Assembly: GCA_947254705.1 (NCBI GenBank)
Contig: CAMYCX010000009.1
Location: 1-27,894, forward strand
From: an uncultured Veillonellaceae bacterium
GTDB taxonomy: Bacteria; Bacillota; Negativicutes; Veillonellales; Negativicoccaceae
DNA: 27,894 bases
Direction: 5' to 3'
Shown here: one piece after another, positions 9,627-17,116 of the stretch
Layout of the letters: the number at the start of each line of letters is the position of its first letter
Position numbering within the stretch: position 1 is the stretch's first letter
Program-made: the position numbers and the translations under genes
Notes under the pieces: generated by a model
What the model was told of the DNA's origin: nothing
Databases searched by the model: none
Seen by the model: the letters and a program-made list of their open reading frames with translations, nothing else

Positions 9627-9998
9627 TTAACGCCGTCGCAACAACACCTCTAAAAACAAGATGAGTTTGAACGACAACAAGCCGCAAACCGTTGCTCCGA
9701 AATGGGCGATACCCGTTTTCAGAACCACAATCAGAAACAAGACGGCAATCCATAACCGTCCTGACGCCACCACGGCCAAACGCCGTCCGAGCGTCGTCGG
9801 TGCATCATGCGGATGGGCCACCGTGATCAAGGCTACATACGCGAGATAAAGCAGGTTAAACGCCGCCCCTAACAACCAGCCGCCGCTAAACCGTCCGTAT
9901 CCCGTAAGCCAAATCAGCACTGCCACCACGACCGCCACACCGGTCTGCAAGCGCATCATGCGCCGCGTCCATCTGATAATATCGGGCCATTGCGTCAT
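9627..9998 (-). CDS. atpI: ATP synthase subunit I (AtpI-like membrane protein)
   Basis: 123 residues with four hydrophobic segments, starting MTQWPDIIRWTRRMM. Length, topology and position just before atpB fit the AtpI family, an accessory factor for c-ring assembly and, in alkaliphilic Bacillus, Mg2+/Ca2+ handling. Sequence conservation in this family is low, so the assignment leans on context. The ATG overlaps the TGA of the preceding small gene as ATGA, which implies translational coupling; no separate ribosome site is visible. The frame is open further upstream but that part is antisense-like and overlaps the small gene, so I exclude it. Confidence 0.8.
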   Translation of the reverse strand: MTQWPDIIRWTRRMMRLQTGVAVVVAVLIWLTGYGRFSGGWLLGAAFNLLYLAYVALITVAHPHDAPTTLGRRLAVVASGRLWIAVLFLIVVLKTGIAHFGATVCGLLSFKLILFLEVLLRRR

Positions 9999-10204
9999 TT
10001 GCGCACCAAATCGCGAATCAGCATCCACAATCCGATTCCCGCTCCGCTCAGACCGCCCGTCATGGTCCCCCATGGTGCGACGGACAGCGCCTGATCGAGT
10101 CGATGACCGACATACAATCCCAGCAATATCGTGCAGAGTAAGGTCATACCGGCGCCGGCAGCAATCCCGATGGCACGCCACCAGTCTCCTTGTTGCCCTT
10201 TCAC
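9995..10204 (-). CDS. atpZ: AtpZ/AtpI-family small membrane protein
   Basis: 69 residues with two membrane helices separated by 'GHRLDQAL'. The pattern of a Gly-rich first helix, a G-x-x-x-D loop and 'GAGIGLWMLIRDL' in the second matches the AtpZ/AtpI (F0F1-ATPase accessory) family at the head of atp operons. I choose the GTG at 10204 because AGGAGG stands seven bases before it. The ATG at 10243 would add 13 polar residues and has no comparable site. Its stop overlaps the atpI start (ATGA). Confidence 0.8.
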   Translation of the reverse strand: MKGQQGDWWRAIGIAAGAGMTLLCTILLGLYVGHRLDQALSVAPWGTMTGGLSGAGIGLWMLIRDLVRK

Positions 10205-10255
10205 TGCGCCACCTCCTGTATGACTGTAATGTGAGCGATTCATATAACCCGCTTC

Positions 10256-10284
10256 ATTTTATCACAATTATGACTTATTGGCTA
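10256..10284 (-). promoter_or_regulatory. Probable promoter of the atp operon
   Basis: The minus strand has TAGCCA (10284-10279), 17 bases, then TAAAAT (10261-10256) preceded by TGA, which makes an extended -10. It overlaps the 3' end of wecB and lies about 50 bases before the atpZ start. The -35 matches the consensus at four of six positions. The atp genes may also be read from the wecA promoter. Confidence 0.5.
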
Positions 10285-11419
10285 TCCAATCCGCGGGTTT
10301 TTCTCCCGTTTCTCCATAGATATATCGTAACGCCGCCACAATCCGTTCGGCCGATGCGCCGTCGCCGTACGGATTGACCGCCTCAGCCATCTGCCGATAC
10401 GCCGCTTCATCCGTAAGCAAACGATGTGCCGCCGTGTATACGACGTTCTCGTCGGTACCGACCAGTCGAACGGTACCGGCCTCCACGGCCTCCGGACGCT
10501 CCGTCGTATCACGCAACACCAATACCGGCTTGCCGAGACCGGGCGCCTCTTCTTGTATCCCGCCCGAATCGGTCAACACCAATGTCGAACGCGCCATCAG
10601 TTTCGCAAAAGGCGCGTAATCGAGCGGTTCGATCAAATGCACTTGGGCGACATCCCCCAACTCTTCCTGCACGACCTTGCGTACCGCAGGATTTTTGTGC
10701 ACGGGAAATACGATATGTGTATGCGGGATCTCCGTAACCAAACGCCGAAGCGCCCGATAAATATGCCGCATCGGTTCGCCGAGATTTTCCCGCCGATGCG
10801 TGGTGACCAGCACTACCCGATCGGCCGGTGTCAATCCGACCGGCAACGACAGCTCGTCCGCATCCGACCGTACCGCTTCCTGCAATGCGTCAATCACGGT
10901 ATTGCCCGTGATAAAAATCCGTTCCGACGGGACACCTTCCGCCGCCAAATTGGCGGCCGCCGTCGGTGTCGGCGCAAAATGCCAACGGGCAATCGTTCCC
11001 GTCAACCGTCGATTCATCTCCTCAGGAAACGGCGAATAAATATCTCCCGTCCGCAATCCCGCCTCGACATGCCCGACATCGATCTGTTCGTAAAATGCCG
11101 CCAACGCCCCGACAAACGTCGTGGTCGTATCGCCATGTACCAGCACCGTATCGGGTCGTACCTCCTGCAAAATATCCCGCAGTCCGACCAGCGCCTTGGC
11201 CGTCACATCATATAATGTCTGTCCCGGTGCCATAATATTCAAATCATAATTCGGCCGAATCGCAAACAAGTCCAGCACCTGATCGAGCATTTCCCGATGC
11301 TGTGCCGTCACGACCACCGTCACTTCACACGTCGGATCCTCTTGCAAACGGCGCACGACCGGCGCCATTTTGATGGCTTCGGGACGTGTTCCGAATACCG
11401 TCATGACACGAATTGGCAT
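10268..11419 (-). CDS. wecB: UDP-N-acetylglucosamine 2-epimerase (non-hydrolysing)
   Basis: 383 residues, the normal length. The enzyme interconverts UDP-GlcNAc and UDP-ManNAc for surface polysaccharides or wall polymers. Diagnostic pieces are 'MTVFGTRPEAIKMAPV' at the N-terminus, 'VLVHGDTTTTF', 'GHVEAGLRTGD', 'PEEMNRRLT', 'VTTHRRENLG' and 'LVLTDSGGIQEEAPGLGKPVLVLRDTTERPE'. I start at the ATG at 11419, which has AAGGGTG at a good distance and lies four bases past the wecA stop. The longer frame would overlap wecA. It pairs with the phosphoglycosyl transferase gene upstream, and the wecB-atpI neighbourhood is familiar from other Firmicutes. Confidence 0.96.
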   Translation of the reverse strand: MPIRVMTVFGTRPEAIKMAPVVRRLQEDPTCEVTVVVTAQHREMLDQVLDLFAIRPNYDLNIMAPGQTLYDVTAKALVGLRDILQEVRPDTVLVHGDTTTTFVGALAAFYEQIDVGHVEAGLRTGDIYSPFPEEMNRRLTGTIARWHFAPTPTAAANLAAEGVPSERIFITGNTVIDALQEAVRSDADELSLPVGLTPADRVVLVTTHRRENLGEPMRHIYRALRRLVTEIPHTHIVFPVHKNPAVRKVVQEELGDVAQVHLIEPLDYAPFAKLMARSTLVLTDSGGIQEEAPGLGKPVLVLRDTTERPEAVEAGTVRLVGTDENVVYTAAHRLLTDEAAYRQMAEAVNPYGDGASAERIVAALRYIYGETGEKPADWIANKS

Positions 11420-11423
11420 GCTG

Positions 11424-12467
11424 TCACCCTTTCCACGACTTACGCTCACGCGCCGCCGGCTCAACCACGACGCCCAAATTACGCGCCCACCATAAACCGA
11501 CTGCGACCAACACCGCCACGATCAATCCGCCGAGAACGACATTCAAATGCACCACCACCAGGGAAATCATCCCCAAAAATGCCGTAATGGCGTACATTAA
11601 CAACACCACCTGTTTCTGCGACAACCCCTTGTCGAGCAAACGGTGATGCAAATGCCCCCGGTCAGGTGAAAAAATCGGTACCCCGCGCAAATAGCGGCGC
11701 ACAATCGCCAACGCCGTATCCATGATGGGCAATCCGAGTGCAATCATCGGCACAATCAATGCCACCGTCGCCGCCGTTTTCATCACGCCCATAATCGATA
11801 CCGCCGCCAACACATACCCGAGGAACATACTCCCCGTGTCGCCCATAAAAATCCGCGCAGGATTAAAATTATACTGCAAAAAGCCGAGTGCCGCGCCCGC
11901 CATGGCGACCGTAATCAGCGCACTCGCCTCCTGCCCCATCTGATACGCGATCAACGCGACCGACACCGCCGCAATCGACGATACGCCCGCCGCCAGACCG
12001 TCCAGTCCGTCAATCAGATTGACCATATTCGTAAAACCGACCACCCACAAAATCGTCAGCGGCACGGAAATCCAATTGCTCAAATAAATATACCGTTCCC
12101 CGAACGGATTCATCAACCATTCCATCTGCACGCCGAACCCCACCAAAATCGCCGCTGCGACAATTTGGCCGGCCAGCTTAACCTTAGCGGGAATCTGACA
12201 AATATCGTCCCATACCCCAACGGCGATAATCACACTCGCCCCGACGAGCAGACCGATCACATCCTGCGTCAGCGGCAAACTGTACAACACTGCCGCCAAA
12301 AAACCCAGATAAATGCCCAATCCGCCCAACCGCGGTATCACCTCATGATGCACCTTGCGTGCGTTGGGATTGTCCATCGCACCGACACGCACCGCCAGCT
12401 TTTTAACTGAAGGTGTCACCGCATAGGTAATCACCAGCGCGATACCAAACGCTACCAAATATGCCAT
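11424..12467 (-). CDS. wecA: WecA/TagO-type undecaprenyl-phosphate sugar-1-phosphate transferase
   Basis: 347 residues with about ten membrane helices, a member of the MraY/WecA family. It should transfer a sugar 1-phosphate (usually GlcNAc-1-P) to undecaprenyl phosphate, the first step of surface polymer assembly. Motifs: 'RKVHHEVIPRLGGLGIYLGF', 'VWDDICQIPAKVKL' (Asp-Asp), 'NLIDGLDGLAAGV', 'NFNPARIFMGDTGSMFLGY' and the cytoplasmic 'FSPDRGHLHHRLLDKG' His loop. The ATG at 12467 is preceded by AAGGAGG with normal spacing; upstream in-frame codons belong to the promoter region. It heads the transcript that continues into wecB. The symbol tagO would be equally valid. Confidence 0.92.
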   Translation of the reverse strand: MAYLVAFGIALVITYAVTPSVKKLAVRVGAMDNPNARKVHHEVIPRLGGLGIYLGFLAAVLYSLPLTQDVIGLLVGASVIIAVGVWDDICQIPAKVKLAGQIVAAAILVGFGVQMEWLMNPFGERYIYLSNWISVPLTILWVVGFTNMVNLIDGLDGLAAGVSSIAAVSVALIAYQMGQEASALITVAMAGAALGFLQYNFNPARIFMGDTGSMFLGYVLAAVSIMGVMKTAATVALIVPMIALGLPIMDTALAIVRRYLRGVPIFSPDRGHLHHRLLDKGLSQKQVVLLMYAITAFLGMISLVVVHLNVVLGGLIVAVLVAVGLWWARNLGVVVEPAARERKSWKG

Positions 12468-12495
12468 GCATACGTCCTCCTTACTTATCATTTTT

Positions 12496-12520
12496 ATTGT
12501 AGCACAAACCGCGCCAATTC
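12496..12520 (-). promoter_or_regulatory. Extended -10 promoter of wecA
   Basis: The minus strand reads TGCTACAAT, an extended -10 (TG-C-TACAAT, hexamer at 12501-12496). The -35 region is poor. The start codon lies about 30 bases downstream of the hexamer. Confidence 0.55.
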
Positions 12521-12533
12521 CTAAATAGGCACA

Positions 12534-12562
12534 CAAAAAAACCTGCCCGTAAGCAGGTTTTT
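12534..12562 (-). terminator. Intrinsic terminator after the outer-membrane barrel gene
   Basis: A perfect AAAAACCTGC / GCAGGTTTTT inverted repeat around a six-base loop is followed on the minus strand by T residues. It begins a few bases past the stop at 12568 and separates the barrel gene from wecA. Confidence 0.88.
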
Positions 12563-12567
12563 ATCAC

Positions 12568-13080
12568 TCAGAAACGATAATTCAAACCGACGCCGACACC
12601 TTTGCGGTCTACCGTCTTGTCACGATCCTGATACGTATAGTTGACATCGAGATCAAATTGCGGGTTCAAATCATACAATGCACCGACTTTATATTCTTTT
12701 TCCGCGCTGCTGTACTTGAAACTCGCATAGCCGTCAAACTTGTCCGACAAGTAGGTCATCCCTTCCAAACCGGCGTAGAATTTATGACCGACCTGATCCA
12801 CTTCACGATTACCGACAGTCACGTATACATTGTTATTCAAACGATACTTACCGTACACATCGATCTCGTTTCCTTCATGAATCAACTTCCGATATTCCAC
12901 TCCGAGTACGACCTGATCGGCGATACTGTGTTCCGCGTACAGTGCATGAGACCCGTCACGCGCTCCGTTGTACCCGTAGCCGACATGCGTGCCGCCTTCC
13001 GGTACATAGGTTACCGGTGCCGCCATCGCCGCCATCGCCATCGCCGTCAATCCCAACGTCAAACCGAGTACTTTTTTCAT
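12568..13080 (-). CDS. Small outer-membrane beta-barrel protein
   Basis: 170 residues. A classical signal peptide (MKKVLGLTLGLTAMAMAAMAA) is followed by about 150 residues of alternating hydrophobic/polar strands such as 'HALYAEHSIADQVVLGVEYRKL', 'VYGKYRLNNNVYVTVGNR' and 'FDLDVNYTYQDR'. The last strand 'GVGVGLNYRF' ends in Phe, the recognition signature for outer-membrane insertion. The size fits an eight-stranded barrel. It is monocistronic, with its own promoter and terminator. Function within the barrel class is unknown. Its presence is good evidence that the cell has an outer membrane. Confidence 0.88.
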   Translation of the reverse strand: MKKVLGLTLGLTAMAMAAMAAPVTYVPEGGTHVGYGYNGARDGSHALYAEHSIADQVVLGVEYRKLIHEGNEIDVYGKYRLNNNVYVTVGNREVDQVGHKFYAGLEGMTYLSDKFDGYASFKYSSAEKEYKVGALYDLNPQFDLDVNYTYQDRDKTVDRKGVGVGLNYRF

Positions 13081-13117
13081 ATCCGTTCGCCCCCTCTCTC
13101 TTCTTCCGTTTACACTT

Positions 13118-13146
13118 ATTATAACAAACTTATTCCGTGTTGAACA
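13118..13146 (-). promoter_or_regulatory. Promoter of the outer-membrane barrel gene
   Basis: Consensus TATAAT (13123-13118) on the minus strand, 17 bases after TGTTCA (13146-13141). The -35 matches only three of six positions. A GGGGG-rich ribosome site lies before the ATG. Confidence 0.55.
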
Positions 13147-13217
13147 CCATTTGCACAGATTTAATAGAAAACTTTATTTTTTTCATCTATCTACCGTACG
13201 AGCAAGGAAAAATTACG

Positions 13218-13223
13218 TATAAT
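13218..13223 (+). promoter_or_regulatory. -10 element of the dehydrogenase gene
   Basis: A perfect TATAAT on the plus strand stands 27 bases before the start codon, upstream of AGGAGG (13239-13244). No convincing -35 is seen at 16-18 bases upstream. The arrangement is divergent from the barrel gene. Confidence 0.45.
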
Positions 13224-13250
13224 ACAAGTAAGAATAACAGGAGGTGGACT

Positions 13251-14201
13251 ATGACTCATCAATTAGCAATTTTAAATCGAGTAAAACCCGAACAGCTGCA
13301 AGCATTGCAAGAGCGGCACCCGCAGACAACGATCACCGCTTATCCCGACGTGGCAAGCGCATTGCCGCACTTGGCTGAAACGGATATCATCGCCTTGTGG
13401 GGATTTACCGATCCCGTGCCCTTGCTCAAGGCCGCACCGCGTCTCAAATGGCTACACTCACTCAGTGCGGGCGTGGAGCAGCTGCTGCCGCCCGAGGTCG
13501 TGGCGAGCGATATTATCGTCACCAATTCCGGTGGTGTCCATGATCACCCCGTAGCGGAACGTGTCATGGCGATGGCGCTGGCACTGGCACATGAGCTGCC
13601 GGCTGCCATCCGGGCGCAAGATACGCATACATGGAAACGAATCCCCTTTATGCCGCTGGACGGACAAACCATGCTCATCGTCGGTTTCGGACGGATCGGC
13701 AAGTCCGTTGCCGTCCGCGCTCGTGCGTTCGGTATGCATATTCTCGCATTGAAACGCCATCCGACTCCGGAGCCGCTTGCCGATGAAGTCATCACCAAGC
13801 GTGATCTCACCACGGCACTCAGTCGTGCCGACTACATCGTATGTGCGCTTCCCGGCACGCCCGATACGGAGCATTTCTTCGACATCCGTCGTTTCGCGGC
13901 CATGAAACCGGGGGCTTATTTTATCAATATCGGACGCGGTTCGCAGGTCGATGAAGATGCGCTCATCGCCGCCCTCGAAGATGACGTGATTGCGGGTGCG
14001 GGACTCGACGTCGTTGCCACGGAACCGCTCGACAAAGACTCCCCGTTGTGGGATTTCCCCAAGGTCATCATCACCGGCCACAGTGCGGCCAGCTCCCACG
14101 GTTTTTTTACCCGTGTATTGCGCCAACTCGATCGCAATCTGACCCTTTTTGAAGCGGGTGAACCGATGGAATACATCATCGACAAAACATTGCGTTACTG
14201 A
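13251..14201 (+). CDS. D-2-hydroxyacid dehydrogenase, NAD(P)-dependent
   Basis: 316 residues and the only plus-strand gene in the window. The nucleotide-binding motif 'GFGRIG' is at 145-150. The catalytic set of the family is present: R229 in 'NIGRGS', E258 in 'VVATEPL' and H277 in 'TGHSAA'. Such enzymes reduce 2-keto acids to D-2-hydroxy acids (lactate, glycerate, hydroxyisocaproate and similar) or the reverse; I cannot name the substrate. The closest style is the GyaR/YoaD-like group with the shortened 'PLWDFPKVIITGH' end. The ATG at 13251 has AGGAGG six bases upstream. The frame is open 38 codons further upstream, but that stretch is AT-rich promoter DNA. A bidirectional terminator follows. 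Confidence 0.92.
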   Translation: MTHQLAILNRVKPEQLQALQERHPQTTITAYPDVASALPHLAETDIIALWGFTDPVPLLKAAPRLKWLHSLSAGVEQLLPPEVVASDIIVTNSGGVHDHPVAERVMAMALALAHELPAAIRAQDTHTWKRIPFMPLDGQTMLIVGFGRIGKSVAVRARAFGMHILALKRHPTPEPLADEVITKRDLTTALSRADYIVCALPGTPDTEHFFDIRRFAAMKPGAYFINIGRGSQVDEDALIAALEDDVIAGAGLDVVATEPLDKDSPLWDFPKVIITGHSAASSHGFFTRVLRQLDRNLTLFEAGEPMEYIIDKTLRY

Positions 14202-14221
14202 CGGTATTTTTGTCACAAGCA

Positions 14222-14258
14222 TAAGAAAACAGCCACCATGACGGTGGCTGTTTTCTTA
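14222..14258. terminator. Bidirectional intrinsic terminator
   Basis: A 16-bp perfect inverted repeat (TAAGAAAACAGCCACC and its complement, loop ATGAC) with A-tract and T-tract on its two sides. It serves both the dehydrogenase gene (plus) and the phosphohexomutase gene (minus), which converge here. Confidence 0.9.
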
Positions 14259-14272
14259 TTTTCATAGTCCGT

Positions 14273-15649
14273 TTACGCCGTGACAAACGGCTGCATCACG
14301 GCCAATACTTCATCTCGCTTGGCCGCCATCAGTGCCGCATCACCGCGCGTTTCCAGATTGAACCGTACCAACGGCTCCGTATTTGATGCCCGCAAATTGA
14401 AACGCCAATCGCCGAAATCCATGCTGACGCCGTCGAGATGTTTGATCTCTTTCGCCGCTCCGGCATAGGCGTCTTCCACGGCCGTCAATACGGCTTTTGT
14501 CGAGGTCACCGTACGGTTGATTTCACCGCTGCACGGATACGCGCGTGCCATCTCGGCAACCATCTCGGACAACGGCATCCCCGTATCCGACATGATTTGC
14601 GCGATAATCAGCCAGGGAATCATCCCGCTGTCGCAATAGGAGAAATCACGGAAGAAATGATGCGCGCTCATTTCCGCACCGTAGAGGCCGTCCACCCGCC
14701 GCATCGTTTCTTTCATAAAGGCATGACCGCCCTTGGACTCGACGGGAATCCCGCCGTATTCCGCGCAAATCGCCTGTGTGTTCCAGTACAGTCGCGGGTC
14801 GTGGATGATTTTCTCTCCGGGATGTTGCTTGAGAAAATGTCGTGCCAAAAGTCCCAGCACATAGTACCCTTCCAAGAACGTACCCGTTTCGTCAATGAAA
14901 AAGCAACGGTCAAAATCTCCGTCCCACGCGATCCCGATATCGGCTCCCGTTTCCCGTACCGCCCGAATCGTAACTTCACGATTGGCCGGCAGCATCGGAT
15001 TGGGCACTCCGTGCGGGAATGTCGCATCCGCGTCCATGTAGAGTTCCGTCCATGTCAGCGGCAAATGCGTTTGCAATCCGTGAAACGCAATCCCCGCTCC
15101 GCCGTTCCCGGCATTGACTACCGCATGCAACGGTTTGAGCGTCGCGGGATTGACGTATGCCAGCAGCGACTCGATGTAGTCGTCCTGCATGGCGAGCGAT
15201 GTTTCTGTACCGCGGCGGGTCGGTGTCGGGAAATCCCGATCGACAAACACGCGCGCGGCAATATCTTTGAGTCCCGTATCGGCACTGATGGGGATCCCTT
15301 CTTCCCGCACCAGTTTCAATCCGTTATAGTCGACCGGATTATGACTGGCCGTCACCATAATACCGCCGTCCAGACCATAGCGGAAGGTGGCGTAGTACAC
15401 CATCTCCGTTCCGCAGACACCGATATTTTTGACGTCGACACCGCCGTCCAACAGTCCTTCCGTTACGGCATGCGCCAATGCGGGCGAAGATTGACGAATA
15501 TCATACCCGACCGCCACGGTTTGCGGTCGGTACTGCTCCGCATATGCCCGCCCGACTCGATACGCCAACGCCTCATCCACTTCGACCGGTACCAAGCCGC
15601 GGATATCGTACGCCTTAAATCCGTCCTGACTGCGCTCACTCCACATCAT
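14273..15649 (-). CDS. Phosphomannomutase/phosphoglucomutase
   Basis: 458 residues of the alpha-D-phosphohexomutase family. The phosphoserine loop 'TASHNP' places the catalytic Ser at about 102. The Mg2+ loop 'DGDFDR' is at 243-248. The sugar-binding loop reads 'GAEMSAHHFF', and the C-terminal phosphate-binding loop is 'RASNTEPLVRFNLE'. The enzyme converts hexose 6-phosphate to hexose 1-phosphate, feeding GDP-mannose or UDP-glucose synthesis and hence surface glycans. It resembles the AlgC/ManB/CpsG group; glucose versus mannose preference cannot be read here. The start overlaps the end of the upstream regulator gene by 14 bases, and GGAGGTG precedes the ATG pair, so the two genes form one operon. 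Confidence 0.94.
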   Translation of the reverse strand: MMWSERSQDGFKAYDIRGLVPVEVDEALAYRVGRAYAEQYRPQTVAVGYDIRQSSPALAHAVTEGLLDGGVDVKNIGVCGTEMVYYATFRYGLDGGIMVTASHNPVDYNGLKLVREEGIPISADTGLKDIAARVFVDRDFPTPTRRGTETSLAMQDDYIESLLAYVNPATLKPLHAVVNAGNGGAGIAFHGLQTHLPLTWTELYMDADATFPHGVPNPMLPANREVTIRAVRETGADIGIAWDGDFDRCFFIDETGTFLEGYYVLGLLARHFLKQHPGEKIIHDPRLYWNTQAICAEYGGIPVESKGGHAFMKETMRRVDGLYGAEMSAHHFFRDFSYCDSGMIPWLIIAQIMSDTGMPLSEMVAEMARAYPCSGEINRTVTSTKAVLTAVEDAYAGAAKEIKHLDGVSMDFGDWRFNLRASNTEPLVRFNLETRGDAALMAAKRDEVLAVMQPFVTA

Positions 15650-15947
15650 CCGACACCTCCGGCAACCGCTGCAGTATCTTCACATACCCGTCTGCACCGA
15701 ATCGCAAACTGCGTTTGACGCGACTGATTGTCGCGGAACTTGCCCCCGTCAGCTCCTCAATCCGTTCATACTTCTCACCGACGGAAAGCAATCGAGCGAC
15801 CTCCAGTCGCATGCTCAAATCGCGCAACTCCGATACCGTACACAAATCTTCCAGTAATTCATATGCTTCCTGTCGCGTCTGCAGCGACAACAAGGCCGCG
15901 ACCAATCGATCGGTCAACGGATTTTCCAAACGCGGATTCAGACTCAC
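15636..15947 (-). CDS. YerC/YecD family TrpR-like transcriptional regulator
   Basis: 103 residues, all helical, matching the YerC/YecD TrpR-related family. 'LCTVSELRDLSMRLEVARLLSVGEKYERIEELTGASSATISRVKRSLRFGADGYVKIL' contains a TrpR-like helix-turn-helix ('YERIEELTGASSATISRVKR'). I prefer the GTG at 15947: GGAGG lies seven bases before it but only one base before the ATG at 15953, which is too close for a ribosome. The gene overlaps the phosphohexomutase gene downstream. A perfect inverted repeat spans its promoter, so autoregulation is a reasonable inference. Ligand unknown. Confidence 0.88.
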   Translation of the reverse strand: MSLNPRLENPLTDRLVAALLSLQTRQEAYELLEDLCTVSELRDLSMRLEVARLLSVGEKYERIEELTGASSATISRVKRSLRFGADGYVKILQRLPEVSDDVE

Positions 15948-15960
15948 GGTCATCCCTCCC

Positions 15961-15994
15961 TACTTCTGTTTTTGTTTATTATACCACAGAAGTA
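15961..15994 (-). promoter_or_regulatory. Promoter and candidate operator of the YerC-like gene
   Basis: TATAAT (15983-15978, minus) preceded by TGG forms an extended -10. It is enclosed by a perfect 9-bp inverted repeat, TACTTCTGT (15961-15969) and ACAGAAGTA (15986-15994), with 16 bases between. A regulator bound there would cover the -10 and the start site. The operator role is inferred from position only. Confidence 0.6.
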
Positions 15995-16006
15995 AAGTCA
16001 ACCGAT

Positions 16007-17116
16007 TTATTCCGCCACCGACGGCGCCGTTTCGGAAATGGCATTTTTCCGCAATAATGTCCGTACTACAATGACCGCTACCATCACGATACCGACATAC
16101 CCGACAAAGGGATAGATCAGCGATACCAGCTTGCCGAACGGCAGCGAACCGCCTGCCATGAACACGACCCCCAACGCAACGGTCAAGGCCGTCTCCTGCG
16201 TTGCCGGTACATACTTCATCGCTTCGTTTTTAATCAGCCAATACATCGGCGCTGTTGTCGAATAAACGCCCAACAAGATCATCACGGAAAATACCGTCGC
16301 CACCAACGGACTGATCTTTGCCCCTAAGTACAGGTTCGGCACCTGCAACGCAATGACTTCGTTGAAATTCGCCAACATACCGCACAACATCGCAAACACG
16401 GTCACCATCAAGCCCAAGCCACCGACAAATCCGGCGATGCCCGCTTCTTTACGACTGTTCGCCCGTGCGCCCAGTTCCGTAAAAAACACCGTTCCCGCCA
16501 ACATGTTGTAGCAAAAGAACAACATGCCCGCTTGCCACCAGTTGTCGGCCGGCTGTACCGACTCCGCCGCCACCGTCATGACCACGCTTGAGGTTCCCGT
16601 AAAGTCACGGAAAAACGTCACCATGCATACCGCCACGGTAAATACCACGATGGCCGGTCCGATCGCACCGATGATATCCACCATTCGCCGCAAACCGCCC
16701 CATACCGTCACCATCGCCAAGACGCCCATGCTCAATACACCCCACATCGTCGGCAAATGGAAAAACTCCGCCGTGATGGCGCCACTGCCTGAAATCATGA
16801 TGATAACGATACTGAAGATAAACAACATGGTAAAGTATTCCACTGCACGTCCGAGATAATTCCCGCAATAATACCGGAATACATGCCCCGGCCGCGGCAA
16901 CTGCAACACGTAGCCGTTCATCATCAAAATCGCGCCCAAACTGCAAAACAATACCGTACTGATCATTGCGCCGTACAGACCGTTTACACCGTACGAGGTG
17001 AAAAATTGCAACACTTCCTGCCCCGTGGCAAATCCTGATCCGATTAAGTACGCAATATACGCTCCACTTAATTTGAGTACATTCATCCAACTGACTTTTC
17101 CGTTCATCTCATTCAC
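16007..17116 (-). CDS. YkvI-family membrane transporter
   Basis: 369 residues with about ten membrane helices. The N-terminal 'LSGAYIAYLIGSGFATGQEVLQFFTSYG' with a broken first helix (GSGFATGQE) is characteristic of the YkvI family, distant members of the APC superfamily of amino-acid transporters. The C-terminal 'PFVGYVGIVMVAVIVVRTL' is also family-like. The start overlaps the stop of the aminotransferase-like gene as ATGA, so the pair is translated together, which suggests transport of a substrate or product of that enzyme. The exact substrate is unknown. No ribosome site stronger than the coupling is visible, and a second ATG lies three codons in. Confidence 0.85.
   Translation of the reverse strand: MNEMNGKVSWMNVLKLSGAYIAYLIGSGFATGQEVLQFFTSYGVNGLYGAMISTVLFCSLGAILMMNGYVLQLPRPGHVFRYYCGNYLGRAVEYFTMLFIFSIVIIMISGSGAITAEFFHLPTMWGVLSMGVLAMVTVWGGLRRMVDIIGAIGPAIVVFTVAVCMVTFFRDFTGTSSVVMTVAAESVQPADNWWQAGMLFFCYNMLAGTVFFTELGARANSRKEAGIAGFVGGLGLMVTVFAMLCGMLANFNEVIALQVPNLYLGAKISPLVATVFSVMILLGVYSTTAPMYWLIKNEAMKYVPATQETALTVALGVVFMAGGSLPFGKLVSLIYPFVGYVGIVMVAVIVVRTLLRKNAISETAPSVAE

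Noticed and set aside
9999..10181. Upstream extension of the atpI frame
   Set aside because: It overlaps the atpZ gene in another frame and encodes an Arg/Cys-rich stretch unlike a membrane protein; the ATGA junction marks the true start.
13137..13250. 38-codon upstream extension of the dehydrogenase frame
   Set aside because: The stretch is AT-rich promoter DNA with a TATAAT; AGGAGG and the conserved N-terminus support the ATG at 13251.
14438..15718. 426-codon plus-strand ORF opposite the phosphohexomutase gene
   Set aside because: Antisense shadow; the minus-strand gene has all catalytic motifs and the plus-strand product has unnatural composition.
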